From Clostridia bacterium (GTDB taxonomy: Bacteria > Bacillota > Clostridia > Lachnospirales > Lachnospiraceae): 36,928 bases of DNA. The stretch is from the NCBI GenBank assembly GCA_029101305.1, contig JAQXQS010000107.1, positions 1-36,928 of the forward strand. The letters run 5' to 3'. The notes beneath the pieces are model-generated. The model had not been told where the DNA came from and did no database searches. It was given only the letters and a program-made list of their open reading frames with translations. Position 1 is the stretch's first letter; every line of letters starts with the position of its first letter. Positions 7,343 to 15,269 of this stretch are shown piece by piece. Both the position numbers and the translations under genes were made by a program.

Positions 7343-8134
7343 ATGCTATGTTTAAAGGTTGCAGATAAAGATGGAAAAAATATTGCAGTAGCACATGGAG
7401 AAACGGAGGTTTATCTAGCTTTAAACCACCAGTATCAAGAGGGAGACACTGTCATTCTGGAAACAGAAGAAGGCAGTCATCATGTATGGCTTCAGGTGGA
7501 TGATGCACTGGGAAAATCCCTGGTATATACAACTGGCTGGGTAACCTATCGCATTCCTTTTGGAGAGAAGAAAATCTGTTATTCGCCAAAAGCGTTTTCC
7601 GGTGAGAAGCATCTGATTTCAGCCAGAATTGCCTGGCCTTTTGAAGTGACGGCTTATCGGAATCTGGCCTTGAATGTAAATGACCAGCACGAGGATGCAA
7701 ACTGTTATCCTCACGCAAGCGCCAATGTAGAAACCAGAGATGAGTCTGTTTTTATTGCCAGAAATACCATTGATGGTATGACTGCAAATGGCTGTCACGG
7801 TGAGTGGCCATACGGTTCCTGGGGCGTTGTCAGCGAGGAAGACTGCAAGATGAAACTGGATTTTGGACGTACCGTATGTGTGGACCGGATTGTGCTTTAC
7901 ACCAGGGCAGATTTTCCACATGACAGTTGGTGGACCAGTATGAAAGTGGTGTTTAGTGATGGCAGTGATCTGAAACTGGATATGAAAAAGAGTAATGAGG
8001 CTCAGATGTTTTCTTTTGAATCGAAACAAATCAAATGGTTGGAGCTGTGCGAGCTTGAAAAAGCAGAGGATGCTTCTCCGTTTCCGGCATTGATGCAGAT
8101 TGAGGTGTATGGGGTGGATGCTAGTGCGGAATAA
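7343..8134 (+). CDS. Uncharacterised protein with a C-terminal F5/8 type C (discoidin)-like domain
   Basis: 263 residues, no signal peptide, no membrane segment. Residues about 1-110 form a beta-rich N-terminal part I cannot assign. Residues about 125-255 resemble the galactose-binding-like (F5/8 type C) fold: YPHASANVET, then a NTIDG segment, a Trp/Gly-rich stretch, KLDFGRTVCVDRIVLYTR (the usual W..DLG...I..I.L pattern) and a closing strand, LMQIEVYG. Such domains usually bind carbohydrate outside the cell, but this one appears cytosolic. It lies beside the xylosidase gene, is convergent with it and shares a bidirectional terminator. GAAGGGGGA precedes the ATG. A role in handling oligosaccharides is inference from context only. 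Confidence 0.65.
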   Translation: MLCLKVADKDGKNIAVAHGETEVYLALNHQYQEGDTVILETEEGSHHVWLQVDDALGKSLVYTTGWVTYRIPFGEKKICYSPKAFSGEKHLISARIAWPFEVTAYRNLALNVNDQHEDANCYPHASANVETRDESVFIARNTIDGMTANGCHGEWPYGSWGVVSEEDCKMKLDFGRTVCVDRIVLYTRADFPHDSWWTSMKVVFSDGSDLKLDMKKSNEAQMFSFESKQIKWLELCELEKAEDASPFPALMQIEVYGVDASAE

Positions 8135-8162
8135 GAGCTTTTAAATAAAAGATATAAAAGAG

Positions 8163-8205
8163 AGGCTGACGCATTAAGGTTAAGTAACTTTTGATGCGGC
8201 AGCCT
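8163..8205. terminator. Bidirectional terminator between convergent genes
   Basis: AGGCTG-ACGCAT (8163-8174) pairs with ATGCG-G-CAGCCT (8194-8205), with a further AAGGTT/AACTTT helix inside the loop. T-rich sequence flanks it on each strand but without a long run, so efficiency is uncertain. Confidence 0.6.
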
Positions 8206-8211
8206 TATTGA

Positions 8212-10341
8212 CTATTTCATGTATTCAATCTCCACAGGTTTCACACCTGTAAGCTCTACACTTCTTTCATCCGGCTGACTGCAGCCAACATAAATCCTGA
8301 AGTGAGAACCATCTTCTCTTCGAACTCCATTTTCATCTACAACAGTAAATGCTCTTGGGGCAATGGAAAGGGTGACAACTTTTGTTTCGCCTGCGTCCAG
8401 GAAAACCGAAGTAAAAGCAACAAGCTCTGGATTTCTTACGGCCAGTGGAGAATCGGTATTTTTCAGATATACCTGAACGACTTCTCGGGTGGCAATCTGT
8501 CCCTGGTTGGTAACCGTGGCGGTGATTGTTACTTTTGCTGACTGGCTGTCTGCAATGGCTTCGGATGCAGACTTCTGTGCAACCGCATCCGTCACTACAA
8601 CCTTCCCATAAGTCAGTCCATATCCAAATGGGAACTGCGCCTTATTTTCCATGTAGCGGTAGGTACGGCCCTTCATTGCGTAATCTGTGAAATCAGGAAG
8701 CTCTTCCAGTGTTTCATAGAAGGTTACCGGGAGCTTGCCAGATGGGGAAACATCACCGAACAATACTCTGGCAGCTGCTTTTCCACCTTCAGTACCTGGG
8801 TACCACAGAACCATCACTGCGTCGAAATGCTCTGCGGCATAGGAAAGATCAATGTCGCTTCCTGCCATCAGGCAAAGAACAATCGGTTTGCCGGACGCTG
8901 CCATTGCTTCCATAAGATCCAGCTGGACCTGCGGCAGCTTCAAGGTCTCTTTATCACCAGAAGCGTAGCTGTTTCCGGTATCCCCTTCCTCGCCCTCCAG
9001 CGTCTCGTCAAGTCCTACACAGAGGATTACCACATCACTGTTTGCGGCAACGATCTTGGCCTCAGCCAGTCGGTCCTGGGTAAGTGCCAGATGCTCAGTG
9101 CGGTCGCGGAAAAGATCACAGCCCACGGAAGCAAGCACCCGGACATCGCTTCCGGCAGCGCTAAGATAATCCTGAATGCCTTCCTGAATCGTGCAGTAGC
9201 GGGATGCGGTACCATGATAGTTTCCTACCAGTGCTGCGCGGCTGTCTGCATTTGGCCCAACGATTCCGATGGTTTTGATCATTTCTTTTTGTAATGGAAG
9301 GATTCCGTTATTTTTCAGAAGTACGAAACTTTCTTCTGCTGCTTTTCTGGACAGTGCCAGATGGGCAGGGGATTCTACCTCGGAATATGGAATCTTGTCA
9401 TATTCGGTTTCTTCAAATAATCCCAGCATATATCTGGTTGTGAAAAGACGGATCGCAGATTCTGTGATAGTCTCTTCTGAAATCAACCCTTTTTCATAAG
9501 CTTTCAAAATATGAAGATAAGTGTTTCCGCAGTTCAGGTCACATCCGTTATTCAGAGCCAGGGCAGCAGATTCTGCAGGAGTGCTGGTTACCATATGGTG
9601 TTCATGGAAATCCTTGATTGCCCAGCAGTCGGAAACGAAATATCCCTGGAATCCCCAGTCACCGCGGAGTTTTTTCTGAAGAGTAGGACTTCCGCAGCAG
9701 GGTTCTCCGTTTGTGCGGTTGTAAGCACCCATGAAGCCCTCTACATCAGCTTCTTTTGTCAGGGCTTCGAATGCTGGTAAATAGGTTTCCTCCATATCTT
9801 TCTGGGAAACAACTGCGTCAAATTCATGGCGGATGGCTTCCGGACCGGAGTGGACTGCGAAATGCTTGGCGCAGGCAGCGGCTTTCATAATTTCACCGTC
9901 TCCCTGGATGCCTTTTACAAAGGCAACGCCCAGTTCTTTGGTAAGATAAGGATCTTCGCCGTAGGTTTCATGTCCACGTCCCCATCTGGGATCACGGAAA
10001 ATATTGACATTTGGGGACCAGAAGGTAAGGCCCTTATAAATGTCCCGGTCTTCTTCCTGGGAATAGGCGTTATATTTGGCGCGCCCTTCTGTAGCGGTAA
10101 CATCAGCAATCTCACCCAGAAGTGCAGTGTCAAAGGTGGCACCAAGGCCGATTGCCTGTGGAAAAACAGTGGCCTGTCCGGCACGGGCGACTCCGTGGAG
10201 ACCTTCGTTCCACCAGTTATAAGCTGGGATGCCCAGTCGCTTGATCGCCGGAGCGTCATAACGCAGCTGGCTTGCTTTTTCTTCCAAAGTCATCTGATTG
10301 ACCAGTTTGGTCGCTTTTTTTCTAGCCTCTTCTCTATTCAT
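8212..10341 (-). CDS. Glycoside hydrolase family 3, beta-xylosidase-type
   Basis: Retaining exo-glycosidase of 709 residues, probably removing xylose (or arabinose or glucose) from the non-reducing end of imported oligosaccharides. The N-terminal GH3 barrel carries NWWNEGLHGVA, a pattern typical of the beta-xylosidase/arabinofuranosidase branch, the KHFA motif, and GYFVSDCWA with the catalytic nucleophile Asp238. The alpha/beta sandwich domain follows (about 345-560); EGEEGDTGN there is the likely acid/base region. A C-terminal fibronectin III-like domain covers about 615-690. There is no signal peptide, so it acts in the cytoplasm after uptake. It is the last gene of the run SBP - permease - permease - GH3. 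AGGAGAAAC lies just before its ATG. Exact sugar specificity cannot be fixed from sequence. Confidence 0.88.
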   Translation of the reverse strand: MNREEARKKATKLVNQMTLEEKASQLRYDAPAIKRLGIPAYNWWNEGLHGVARAGQATVFPQAIGLGATFDTALLGEIADVTATEGRAKYNAYSQEEDRDIYKGLTFWSPNVNIFRDPRWGRGHETYGEDPYLTKELGVAFVKGIQGDGEIMKAAACAKHFAVHSGPEAIRHEFDAVVSQKDMEETYLPAFEALTKEADVEGFMGAYNRTNGEPCCGSPTLQKKLRGDWGFQGYFVSDCWAIKDFHEHHMVTSTPAESAALALNNGCDLNCGNTYLHILKAYEKGLISEETITESAIRLFTTRYMLGLFEETEYDKIPYSEVESPAHLALSRKAAEESFVLLKNNGILPLQKEMIKTIGIVGPNADSRAALVGNYHGTASRYCTIQEGIQDYLSAAGSDVRVLASVGCDLFRDRTEHLALTQDRLAEAKIVAANSDVVILCVGLDETLEGEEGDTGNSYASGDKETLKLPQVQLDLMEAMAASGKPIVLCLMAGSDIDLSYAAEHFDAVMVLWYPGTEGGKAAARVLFGDVSPSGKLPVTFYETLEELPDFTDYAMKGRTYRYMENKAQFPFGYGLTYGKVVVTDAVAQKSASEAIADSQSAKVTITATVTNQGQIATREVVQVYLKNTDSPLAVRNPELVAFTSVFLDAGETKVVTLSIAPRAFTVVDENGVRREDGSHFRIYVGCSQPDERSVELTGVKPVEIEYMK

Positions 10342-10414
10342 AATGTTTCTCCTGTTGTTGTCATAAATTCGTGGTGACTATAAAACACAATGTTAAATCG
10401 GGGTATATAAACTC

Positions 10415-10440
10415 TGTGACCTGCATAAATACAGGTCACA
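10415..10440 (-). repeat. Perfect 9-bp inverted repeat between permease and GH3 genes
   Basis: TGTGACCTG (10415-10423) and CAGGTCACA (10432-10440) around an 8-bp loop, in the 134-bp gap. It is not followed by a T run on the minus strand. It could be an mRNA-stabilising or processing hairpin or an operator; no separate promoter for the GH3 gene is evident. Confidence 0.65.
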
Positions 10441-10475
10441 AGGTTTAGTAAATGAAAAGGTTTCAATGTTATGTA

Positions 10476-11330
10476 TCATCCTTTGACAGCACCAGTGGTA
10501 AGACCTTCCACGATCTGGTTGCTGAACAATGAGTAAACCAGAATGGTAGGCGCGATCGCGATGATGATGGCGGCAAACATCTGTACATAGTTTGTTGCGT
10601 AAGGACCTACGAAATAGGTCAGGGTAACTGGCAGCGTCTTTTTCATAGGATCGGAAATAAATACCATTGCCAGAAGCAGCTCGTTCCAGTTATTGATGAA
10701 GGTCATCAGACCGGATACGAAGAAGCCGGTTCTGCAAAGAGGCAGTGCGATTTTGAAAAAGCAGCCATAGATTCCACAGCCATCAATGGCAGCAGCCTCG
10801 AACATTTCACCTGGCATGGAACGGAAGAAACCAGTCAGCAGGAAAATGGTCATTGGCAGGGAGAATGTGATGTATGGAATCATCAGTCCGCCCTGGGAGT
10901 TTGTGAGCCCAAGCTTTGCAAAACGTACAAACAGTGGAATCAGAACACAATGTACAGGAACCATCATTCCGATGAGGAAGAAGGTATGCATAAATTCGGA
11001 TAATTTCCAGCGCATTCTTGCGATGGCGAAAGCTGCCATTGCGCCAAAGAACAGGCTGACAACAAGTGTAACACCACAGACAAGAACGGAGTTTACAAGT
11101 GCGGTTCCAAGTTTTCCCATCTGCCAAGCCTGCTGATAGTTTTCAAAATGGAACACATCTGGCAGGGAAAAAGGTGCTGCCATAACGCCTGCATTGTCTT
11201 TCAGGGATACAGATAACATCCACAGAAGTGGTGCCAGATAAACAACTGCCAGAATTACCAGCAGGATATAAACGACTACGATTACCGGTTTGACCGGCTT
11301 CTTTGCAGCTTTTACTTTTACGTTGCTCAT
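10476..11330 (-). CDS. Carbohydrate ABC transporter permease, CUT1 family (MalG/LacG-like)
   Basis: Membrane subunit of 284 residues with about six transmembrane helices; the first follows a basic N-terminus (VKVKAAKKPVK). The cytoplasmic EAA loop that contacts the ATPase is visible as EAAAIDGCGIYGCFFKIALP. The C-terminus QIVEGLTTGAVKG is typical of MalG-type subunits of oligosaccharide importers. It pairs with the permease just upstream (12 bp away) and the solute-binding protein. No ATPase gene is in the cluster, which is common in Firmicutes CUT1 systems served by one shared MsmK-type ATPase. AGGAGG precedes the ATG at 11330. The substrate is inferred from the neighbouring xylosidase and esterase. 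Confidence 0.9.
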   Translation of the reverse strand: MSNVKVKAAKKPVKPVIVVVYILLVILAVVYLAPLLWMLSVSLKDNAGVMAAPFSLPDVFHFENYQQAWQMGKLGTALVNSVLVCGVTLVVSLFFGAMAAFAIARMRWKLSEFMHTFFLIGMMVPVHCVLIPLFVRFAKLGLTNSQGGLMIPYITFSLPMTIFLLTGFFRSMPGEMFEAAAIDGCGIYGCFFKIALPLCRTGFFVSGLMTFINNWNELLLAMVFISDPMKKTLPVTLTYFVGPYATNYVQMFAAIIIAIAPTILVYSLFSNQIVEGLTTGAVKG

Positions 11331-11342
11331 TTTTCCACCTCC

Positions 11343-12230
11343 TTATGATTCGTAAGTTTCTACTTTGATGACTTTTTTTACCAGAAGGGTTACCAGCAGA
11401 CAGAGAACCAGCAGAACTACGGAAATAGCGCTGGCATAGCCGTATTTAAAATAGTTGAAGCCTTCTGCATAAAGTTCAGTTGCAAGGACCTCTGTTCTGT
11501 GGTTCGGTCCGCCCTGGGTCATGTTGTAAACCAGGTCGAAGAATTTCAGGGAACCAATACAGTTCAGAGAAAGGGAAGTAATCATCATTGGTCTGATCAG
11601 CGGAAGGGTAATGTAGCGGAATGCTTTTACCTTTGACGCACCGTCTATATAGGAAGCTTCATAAATGTCACGGGAAATTCCGGTGATCTGTGCCATATAA
11701 AGCATCATGTTCTGACCAAGGTACTGCCACAGGGCAACAAATGCGATAACCCACATGGGAAGTACAATAAATCCGGTAGAGTCCATCAGCCACAGAGGTC
11801 CTTCAATGCCGAATTTGGCAAGAAGATTGTTGATACCGATTCTCGGATTGAAAAGGAAGGACCAGAGAAGTCCAAGTGCTGCGGAGGAAAGTACGCATGG
11901 AAGATAATAAATGTTCTTGAAAATGTTGCGGCCTTTCGGGATGTTGGTGAGCATAACAGCAAGTAAAAGACCGAAGATCTGCTGTGTGACTGCTGAAAAG
12001 ATCATGAAAAAGATGGAGTTTTTCAGGGCAATACGGAATGTGGCGTCACCGAAAAACAGTTTCTTATAGTTTTTTAATCCCACAAATTCAGGGGGTGTAA
12101 GTGCTGCGTAATCGCAGAATGAGTAGTAAACCATCTGTACTGTCGGGATGATCAGGACCAGAAGGAACATGATCAGCGCCGGGGCGATAAATACGAAAAT
12201 GGCTTTTTTGTCGCGCAGAATTTTATCCAT
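11343..12230 (-). CDS. Carbohydrate ABC transporter permease, CUT1 family (MalF/LacF-like)
   Basis: Partner permease of 295 residues with about six transmembrane helices, starting with a short cytoplasmic N-terminus (MDKILRDKKAIFVF). The EAA loop reads EASYIDGASKVKAFRYITLP, with the conserved Gly. The segment MTQGGPNHRTEVLATELY near the C-terminus is characteristic of MalF/UgpA-type subunits of sugar importers. It is the first gene after the solute-binding protein but is separated from it by a strong terminator hairpin, so membrane subunits should be made in smaller amounts than the binding protein. AGGAGATATT lies before the ATG at 12230. Together with the next gene it would form the heterodimeric translocation channel. 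Confidence 0.9.
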   Translation of the reverse strand: MDKILRDKKAIFVFIAPALIMFLLVLIIPTVQMVYYSFCDYAALTPPEFVGLKNYKKLFFGDATFRIALKNSIFFMIFSAVTQQIFGLLLAVMLTNIPKGRNIFKNIYYLPCVLSSAALGLLWSFLFNPRIGINNLLAKFGIEGPLWLMDSTGFIVLPMWVIAFVALWQYLGQNMMLYMAQITGISRDIYEASYIDGASKVKAFRYITLPLIRPMMITSLSLNCIGSLKFFDLVYNMTQGGPNHRTEVLATELYAEGFNYFKYGYASAISVVLLVLCLLVTLLVKKVIKVETYES

Positions 12231-12314
12231 AATATCTCCTTCCGTCGAATGTTGCTGAAACCGGTCTGGGTTTCAGGAAAATATAGTGTTGTTAAAGAGT
12301 AAGCTTGCTCTTTT

Positions 12315-12361
12315 GAGTAAAAAGACTGCCGCGGAACATGCCTCAGTCCGTTCCGCGGCAG
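12315..12361 (-). terminator. Attenuating terminator between binding protein and permease genes
   Basis: On the minus strand, a perfect 12-bp GC-rich stem CTGCCGCGGAAC/GTTCCGCGGCAG (12361-12326) is followed by TCTTTTT. It lies 42 bp after the solute-binding protein stop and 95 bp before the first permease, inside what otherwise looks like one operon. Partial read-through would give an excess of binding protein over channel. Confidence 0.85.
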
Positions 12362-12403
12362 CCATGTGCCTGGGTTTATAACTTATTTTTTATAAGGGAG
12401 GAT

Positions 12404-13696
12404 TTATTCCCAAACGTTCTCCTCATAGAATGTCTGTACAGTCTGGAATGCTTCTTCTGGTGTCTGGTTGCCAAGGAAGATATCAACCATTGCGTTATCG
12501 AAGCAGTCACCAGCTTCTACAGATGCAAGGGACTCATTGTAGAATCCGAATGTACCGGTTGCCTTTGCCATGATATCCTGAACGTATTTCAGCTGTGCAG
12601 GAGCTTTGTCATAGTCGATTTCAAGGTCTTTGATGATTGGGAATTTGCCGCCGACTTCTGCTGTGTATTTCTGAGCTGTCTCGTCTGTGAACATTTTCAT
12701 AAGAGCGATAGCTGCGTCCTGATGCTCTGTTGTGGAGCTCATCAGAAGGTTATCAGTCTTAACAATCATACGGTTCGGGTCGTTAGCACCGTCGATTCCA
12801 GGGAACTGGAAGACACCACATTTGGACTCGAAGTCTGGATTGCTGCCGTTGATCTGTGCGATTGCCCAGGAACCCTGAACCAGCATAGCTGCCTCGCCGT
12901 TATAGAAAGCTGCTGTAGCCTGGTCGTTGGAATCTCCGGCTGCTGTAGCCTGGAAGTACTGGGACAGTTCTTTTAATTTATTACCTGCTTCGATGCAGTT
13001 GTCATCGGTCCAGTTAGCAGTGTGATCTGCGATAGCTGCAAGGTCAACGCCCTGGCGGTCACATAAGTAACCGGCGATCATGGATAAGCACCATGCGGTA
13101 CCAGCGGAGCAGGAGATTGGTGTGTAGCCGGCATCCTGAAGCTTCTGGCATGCAGCAATCAGTTCATCGTATGTGGTAGGAACTTCTACGCCAGCATCTG
13201 CGAACATCTCGGTGTTGTAGTAAACGCAGGCTGCTGCGAAGTTGGTAGGAACTGCCATGATCTTTCCGTCATAAGTCATTCTTTCGAAAATACCATCTGT
13301 AAAGGATGCGTACCAGTCAGCTTCCTGATTCTCAAGGATATCGGTAAGGTCAGCTGCTGCACCTGCATTTACATATACGTCCATGTTCGGACCAGGGTTG
13401 CAGATGTAAACATCCGGTGTCTGTCCTGCTGCGATCAGTGCGTTCAGCTTGCCATCATACTCTTCCAGGTTGGTGGTGATCGGAGTTACGTGATATTTGC
13501 CATCGTACTCTTCATTGAAACGATCAATGACTTCTTTGTAACCTTTGGAAATAAGATCTTCCGTAGCTTCCAGGTCATCCCAGAACATCCATGTGATTTC
13601 TTCTACGTCATCTGCGTAAACCGGTACAGATGTAGCCAGTGTTCCAGCTGCCATTGCTGCAGCTACTAATATTGAAAGTGCGCGTTTCTTGTTCAT
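12404..13696 (-). CDS. Sugar ABC transporter solute-binding protein (family 1)
   Basis: Extracellular receptor of 430 residues that captures an oligosaccharide and delivers it to the two permeases. The export signal covers residues 1-28: a basic start (MNKKR), an Ala-rich hydrophobic core and a signal peptidase I-type site after VYA. There is no lipobox cysteine, whereas most Gram-positive binding proteins are lipoproteins. The mature part follows the family 1 pattern: EEITWMFWDDLEA at the start, the interior segment LNALIAAGQTPDVYI and, later, AMLVQGSWAIAQI. Many Trp and Tyr residues are compatible with sugar stacking. AGGAGG lies 8 bp before the ATG. Expression is probably driven by the extended -10 promoter at 13744-13752 and controlled by the divergent AraC-type regulator. 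Confidence 0.9.
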   Translation of the reverse strand: MNKKRALSILVAAAMAAGTLATSVPVYADDVEEITWMFWDDLEATEDLISKGYKEVIDRFNEEYDGKYHVTPITTNLEEYDGKLNALIAAGQTPDVYICNPGPNMDVYVNAGAAADLTDILENQEADWYASFTDGIFERMTYDGKIMAVPTNFAAACVYYNTEMFADAGVEVPTTYDELIAACQKLQDAGYTPISCSAGTAWCLSMIAGYLCDRQGVDLAAIADHTANWTDDNCIEAGNKLKELSQYFQATAAGDSNDQATAAFYNGEAAMLVQGSWAIAQINGSNPDFESKCGVFQFPGIDGANDPNRMIVKTDNLLMSSTTEHQDAAIALMKMFTDETAQKYTAEVGGKFPIIKDLEIDYDKAPAQLKYVQDIMAKATGTFGFYNESLASVEAGDCFDNAMVDIFLGNQTPEEAFQTVQTFYEENVWE

Positions 13697-13743
13697 ATTG
13701 AACCTCCTTTTAAAAAAATTATATCTCGTATTTGGTAATTCTT

Positions 13744-13752
13744 ACTATAGCA
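13744..13752 (-). promoter_or_regulatory. Extended -10 promoter of the solute-binding protein gene
   Basis: On the minus strand, TGCTATAGT (13752-13744), with no -35 match at the expected distance. This fits a promoter needing an activator such as the adjacent AraC-family protein. Transcription would start near 13737, about 40 bp before the start codon. Confidence 0.5.
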
Positions 13753-13928
13753 GAGATATGCATGTATTTCTTTCTAATTCTTGTTATGTAACTATCAATT
13801 GTTGCTATTTGAAATGGTATAAAAACAAGTATATGTCAAAATTAATAAGTCCAACTGATAAAAATTATGCAATATAAACAAAAACAAACGATACATATTT
13901 CGGCATAAAATATAATTTTGCATATATA

Positions 13929-13957
13929 TTGATAAAAAAAGCAACATTTGATACAAT
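13929..13957 (+). promoter_or_regulatory. Promoter of the AraC-family regulator
   Basis: TTGATA (13929-13934), a 17-bp spacer and TACAAT (13952-13957). The first of the three direct repeats overlaps the spacer and -10, a position suitable for autorepression. The predicted leader is about 155 nt. Confidence 0.65.
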
Positions 13958-14010
13958 ACAAACATATTAGAAAACGCAATATTTGAGAGCTAAATGACAA
14001 CATTTAATAC
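13942..14010. promoter_or_regulatory. Three direct repeats, candidate AraC-family operators
   Basis: CAACATTTGATAC (13942-13954), CAATATTTGAGAG (13977-13989) and CAACATTTAATAC (13998-14010). The outer two agree at 12 of 13 bases. The last two start 21 bp apart, two helical turns, as expected for tandem sites bound on one face of the DNA. Binding is inferred, not shown. Confidence 0.5.
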
Positions 14011-14119
14011 TGGCTGTCGGAAAATGATATATGTCGGGAAAATTCAGACACGCTCTGGCAGAAAAGGGTGAAACGCAGGAGGATTATAATAAGAATATAC
14101 AGGGAAGGAGCATGGGGAG

Positions 14120-15004
14120 ATGATACATAAGCTTAGTGGAATACATGAAACAGTAGATTTCCGGGAGGATGAGCAGGTTTGTCTCTATTATAATGATGAA
14201 TATGAGAATTATCCGCCACACTGGCATACCTCCTTCGAGGTACTTATGCCAATCGTAAATGGCTATAAGGCGTTGTGCGGTGGAAAGGAATATAATCTGC
14301 GGGAAGGGGATGTGCTGATCATTGGTCCGTGTATGCTTCATGAGCTTTTTGCTCCGGAAAGTGGAGAACGGATTATTTTCCAGCCGTGCCTGAACAATAT
14401 TTCCACTAAGGAGCTGAATTTGCTTACTATGATCATAAACCCGGCTACTTTGATCACACCGGAGGGGTATCCGCAGATTTATGAAAAAGTAAAAAAGCTT
14501 ATGCTGGAAATCAAAGAGGAATATTTCGGTGACTCTCCTTATCTGGAAACCATGATTATTTCGAAGTTCCTTGAGATTCTTACATGTGTGGGGAGACAGC
14601 GTGTAAATGCACATACTGTAGCGGGACAGCAGAAAGAAAATGGAGCAAACAGCAGGCAAAAGGAATATGTGGAGAAGTTTATCCTGGTTACAGATTATAT
14701 TAACAATCATTTTGCGGAAGATCTGAGTCTGGAAGGAGTAGCGTCACAGGCTGGGTTCAGCAAGTATCACTTCTCCAGGCTGTTTAAGCAGTATACAGAT
14801 TCTACCTTTTATAAGTATCTGAACCAGAAAAGAATTGAATTTGCGAAGACACTGCTGCAGGATCCAGGGGTGAGTGTGACGGAGGTGGCGTTTAAATCGG
14901 GGTTTTCCAGCCTGTCGGCATTTCTTCGGATGTTTAAGCTGATGAATAACTGCACGCCCACGGAGTTCAGGGAGATGTATGACAGGACGAAAATGGGGAA
15001 TTAA
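14120..15004 (+). CDS. AraC-family transcriptional regulator, cupin type
   Basis: DNA-binding regulator of 294 residues. The N-terminal sensor (about 15-110) is cupin-like: NYPPHWHTSFEV, then YNLREGDVLIIGP. The C-terminal DNA-binding domain (about 190-288) has two helix-turn-helix units: LSLEGVASQAGFSKYHFSRL, then VTEVAFKSGFSSLSAFLRMF, ending with the TPTEFR motif of the family. It is divergent from the solute-binding protein gene and upstream of the esterase gene, so it most likely activates this sugar locus when it senses a released mono- or oligosaccharide. GGAAGGAG (14102-14109) supports the start at 14120. The N-terminal domain class is clear; the ligand is not. Confidence 0.92.
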   Translation: MIHKLSGIHETVDFREDEQVCLYYNDEYENYPPHWHTSFEVLMPIVNGYKALCGGKEYNLREGDVLIIGPCMLHELFAPESGERIIFQPCLNNISTKELNLLTMIINPATLITPEGYPQIYEKVKKLMLEIKEEYFGDSPYLETMIISKFLEILTCVGRQRVNAHTVAGQQKENGANSRQKEYVEKFILVTDYINNHFAEDLSLEGVASQAGFSKYHFSRLFKQYTDSTFYKYLNQKRIEFAKTLLQDPGVSVTEVAFKSGFSSLSAFLRMFKLMNNCTPTEFREMYDRTKMGN

Positions 15005-15110
15005 TACCTCATTCGACCGGTAACTGTACTGAATGGAGTACTGGAACCTGTTTGAAATAGCAGGTATCAATTTTATTAAGGTATTGATTTCTTATAAGAA
15101 GAAAATTATT

Positions 15111-15207
15111 ATGATATTAGAGCCTGTTTGAAAAACATTATTGCGATCTACACGCCCAAATTGTGACGCACATCCTGCAGAAAGCTTTTTTAAACATGCT
15201 TTAGAGG
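15111..15207. repeat. Dispersed palindromic repeat, family B, copy 1
   Basis: About 90 bp bounded by TTAGAGCCTGTTT (from 15117) and TTTAAACATGCTTTAGAG (to about 15206), an imperfect whole-element palindrome. Its reverse complement aligns with 22976-23060, including AGCTTTCTGCA, AATGTTTTT and ACAGGCTCTA; the left flank (ATGATATTAGAG) also matches the other copy in direct orientation. It lies in the 265-bp gap between the AraC-family gene and the esterase gene, which otherwise holds a weak ATCAAT/ATTGAT hairpin (15066-15088) and a TATAAA (15230-15235) that may be the esterase -10. It carries no open frame, so it is MITE-like. Confidence 0.7.
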
Positions 15208-15269
15208 ACAAGATAGTTATTCCTTACATTATAAAATGAACGAAACATATACAACAGGAGGTTCACGAA

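Larger units (their letters stand above)
13697..14119. other. Divergent intergenic region, 423 bp, very AT-rich
   Basis: Holds the promoter of the solute-binding protein gene, the promoter of the araC-family gene and three direct repeats that look like regulator sites. A short open frame (13689-13877, plus strand) has no ribosome binding site and is not credible as a gene. No RNA gene was recognised. Confidence 0.7.

Noticed and set aside
10415-10440. TGTGA...TCACA resembling a CRP site
   Set aside because: The half-sites are 16 bp apart instead of 6, and Firmicutes of this kind do not use a cAMP-CRP system of the E. coli type. Kept only as an inverted repeat.
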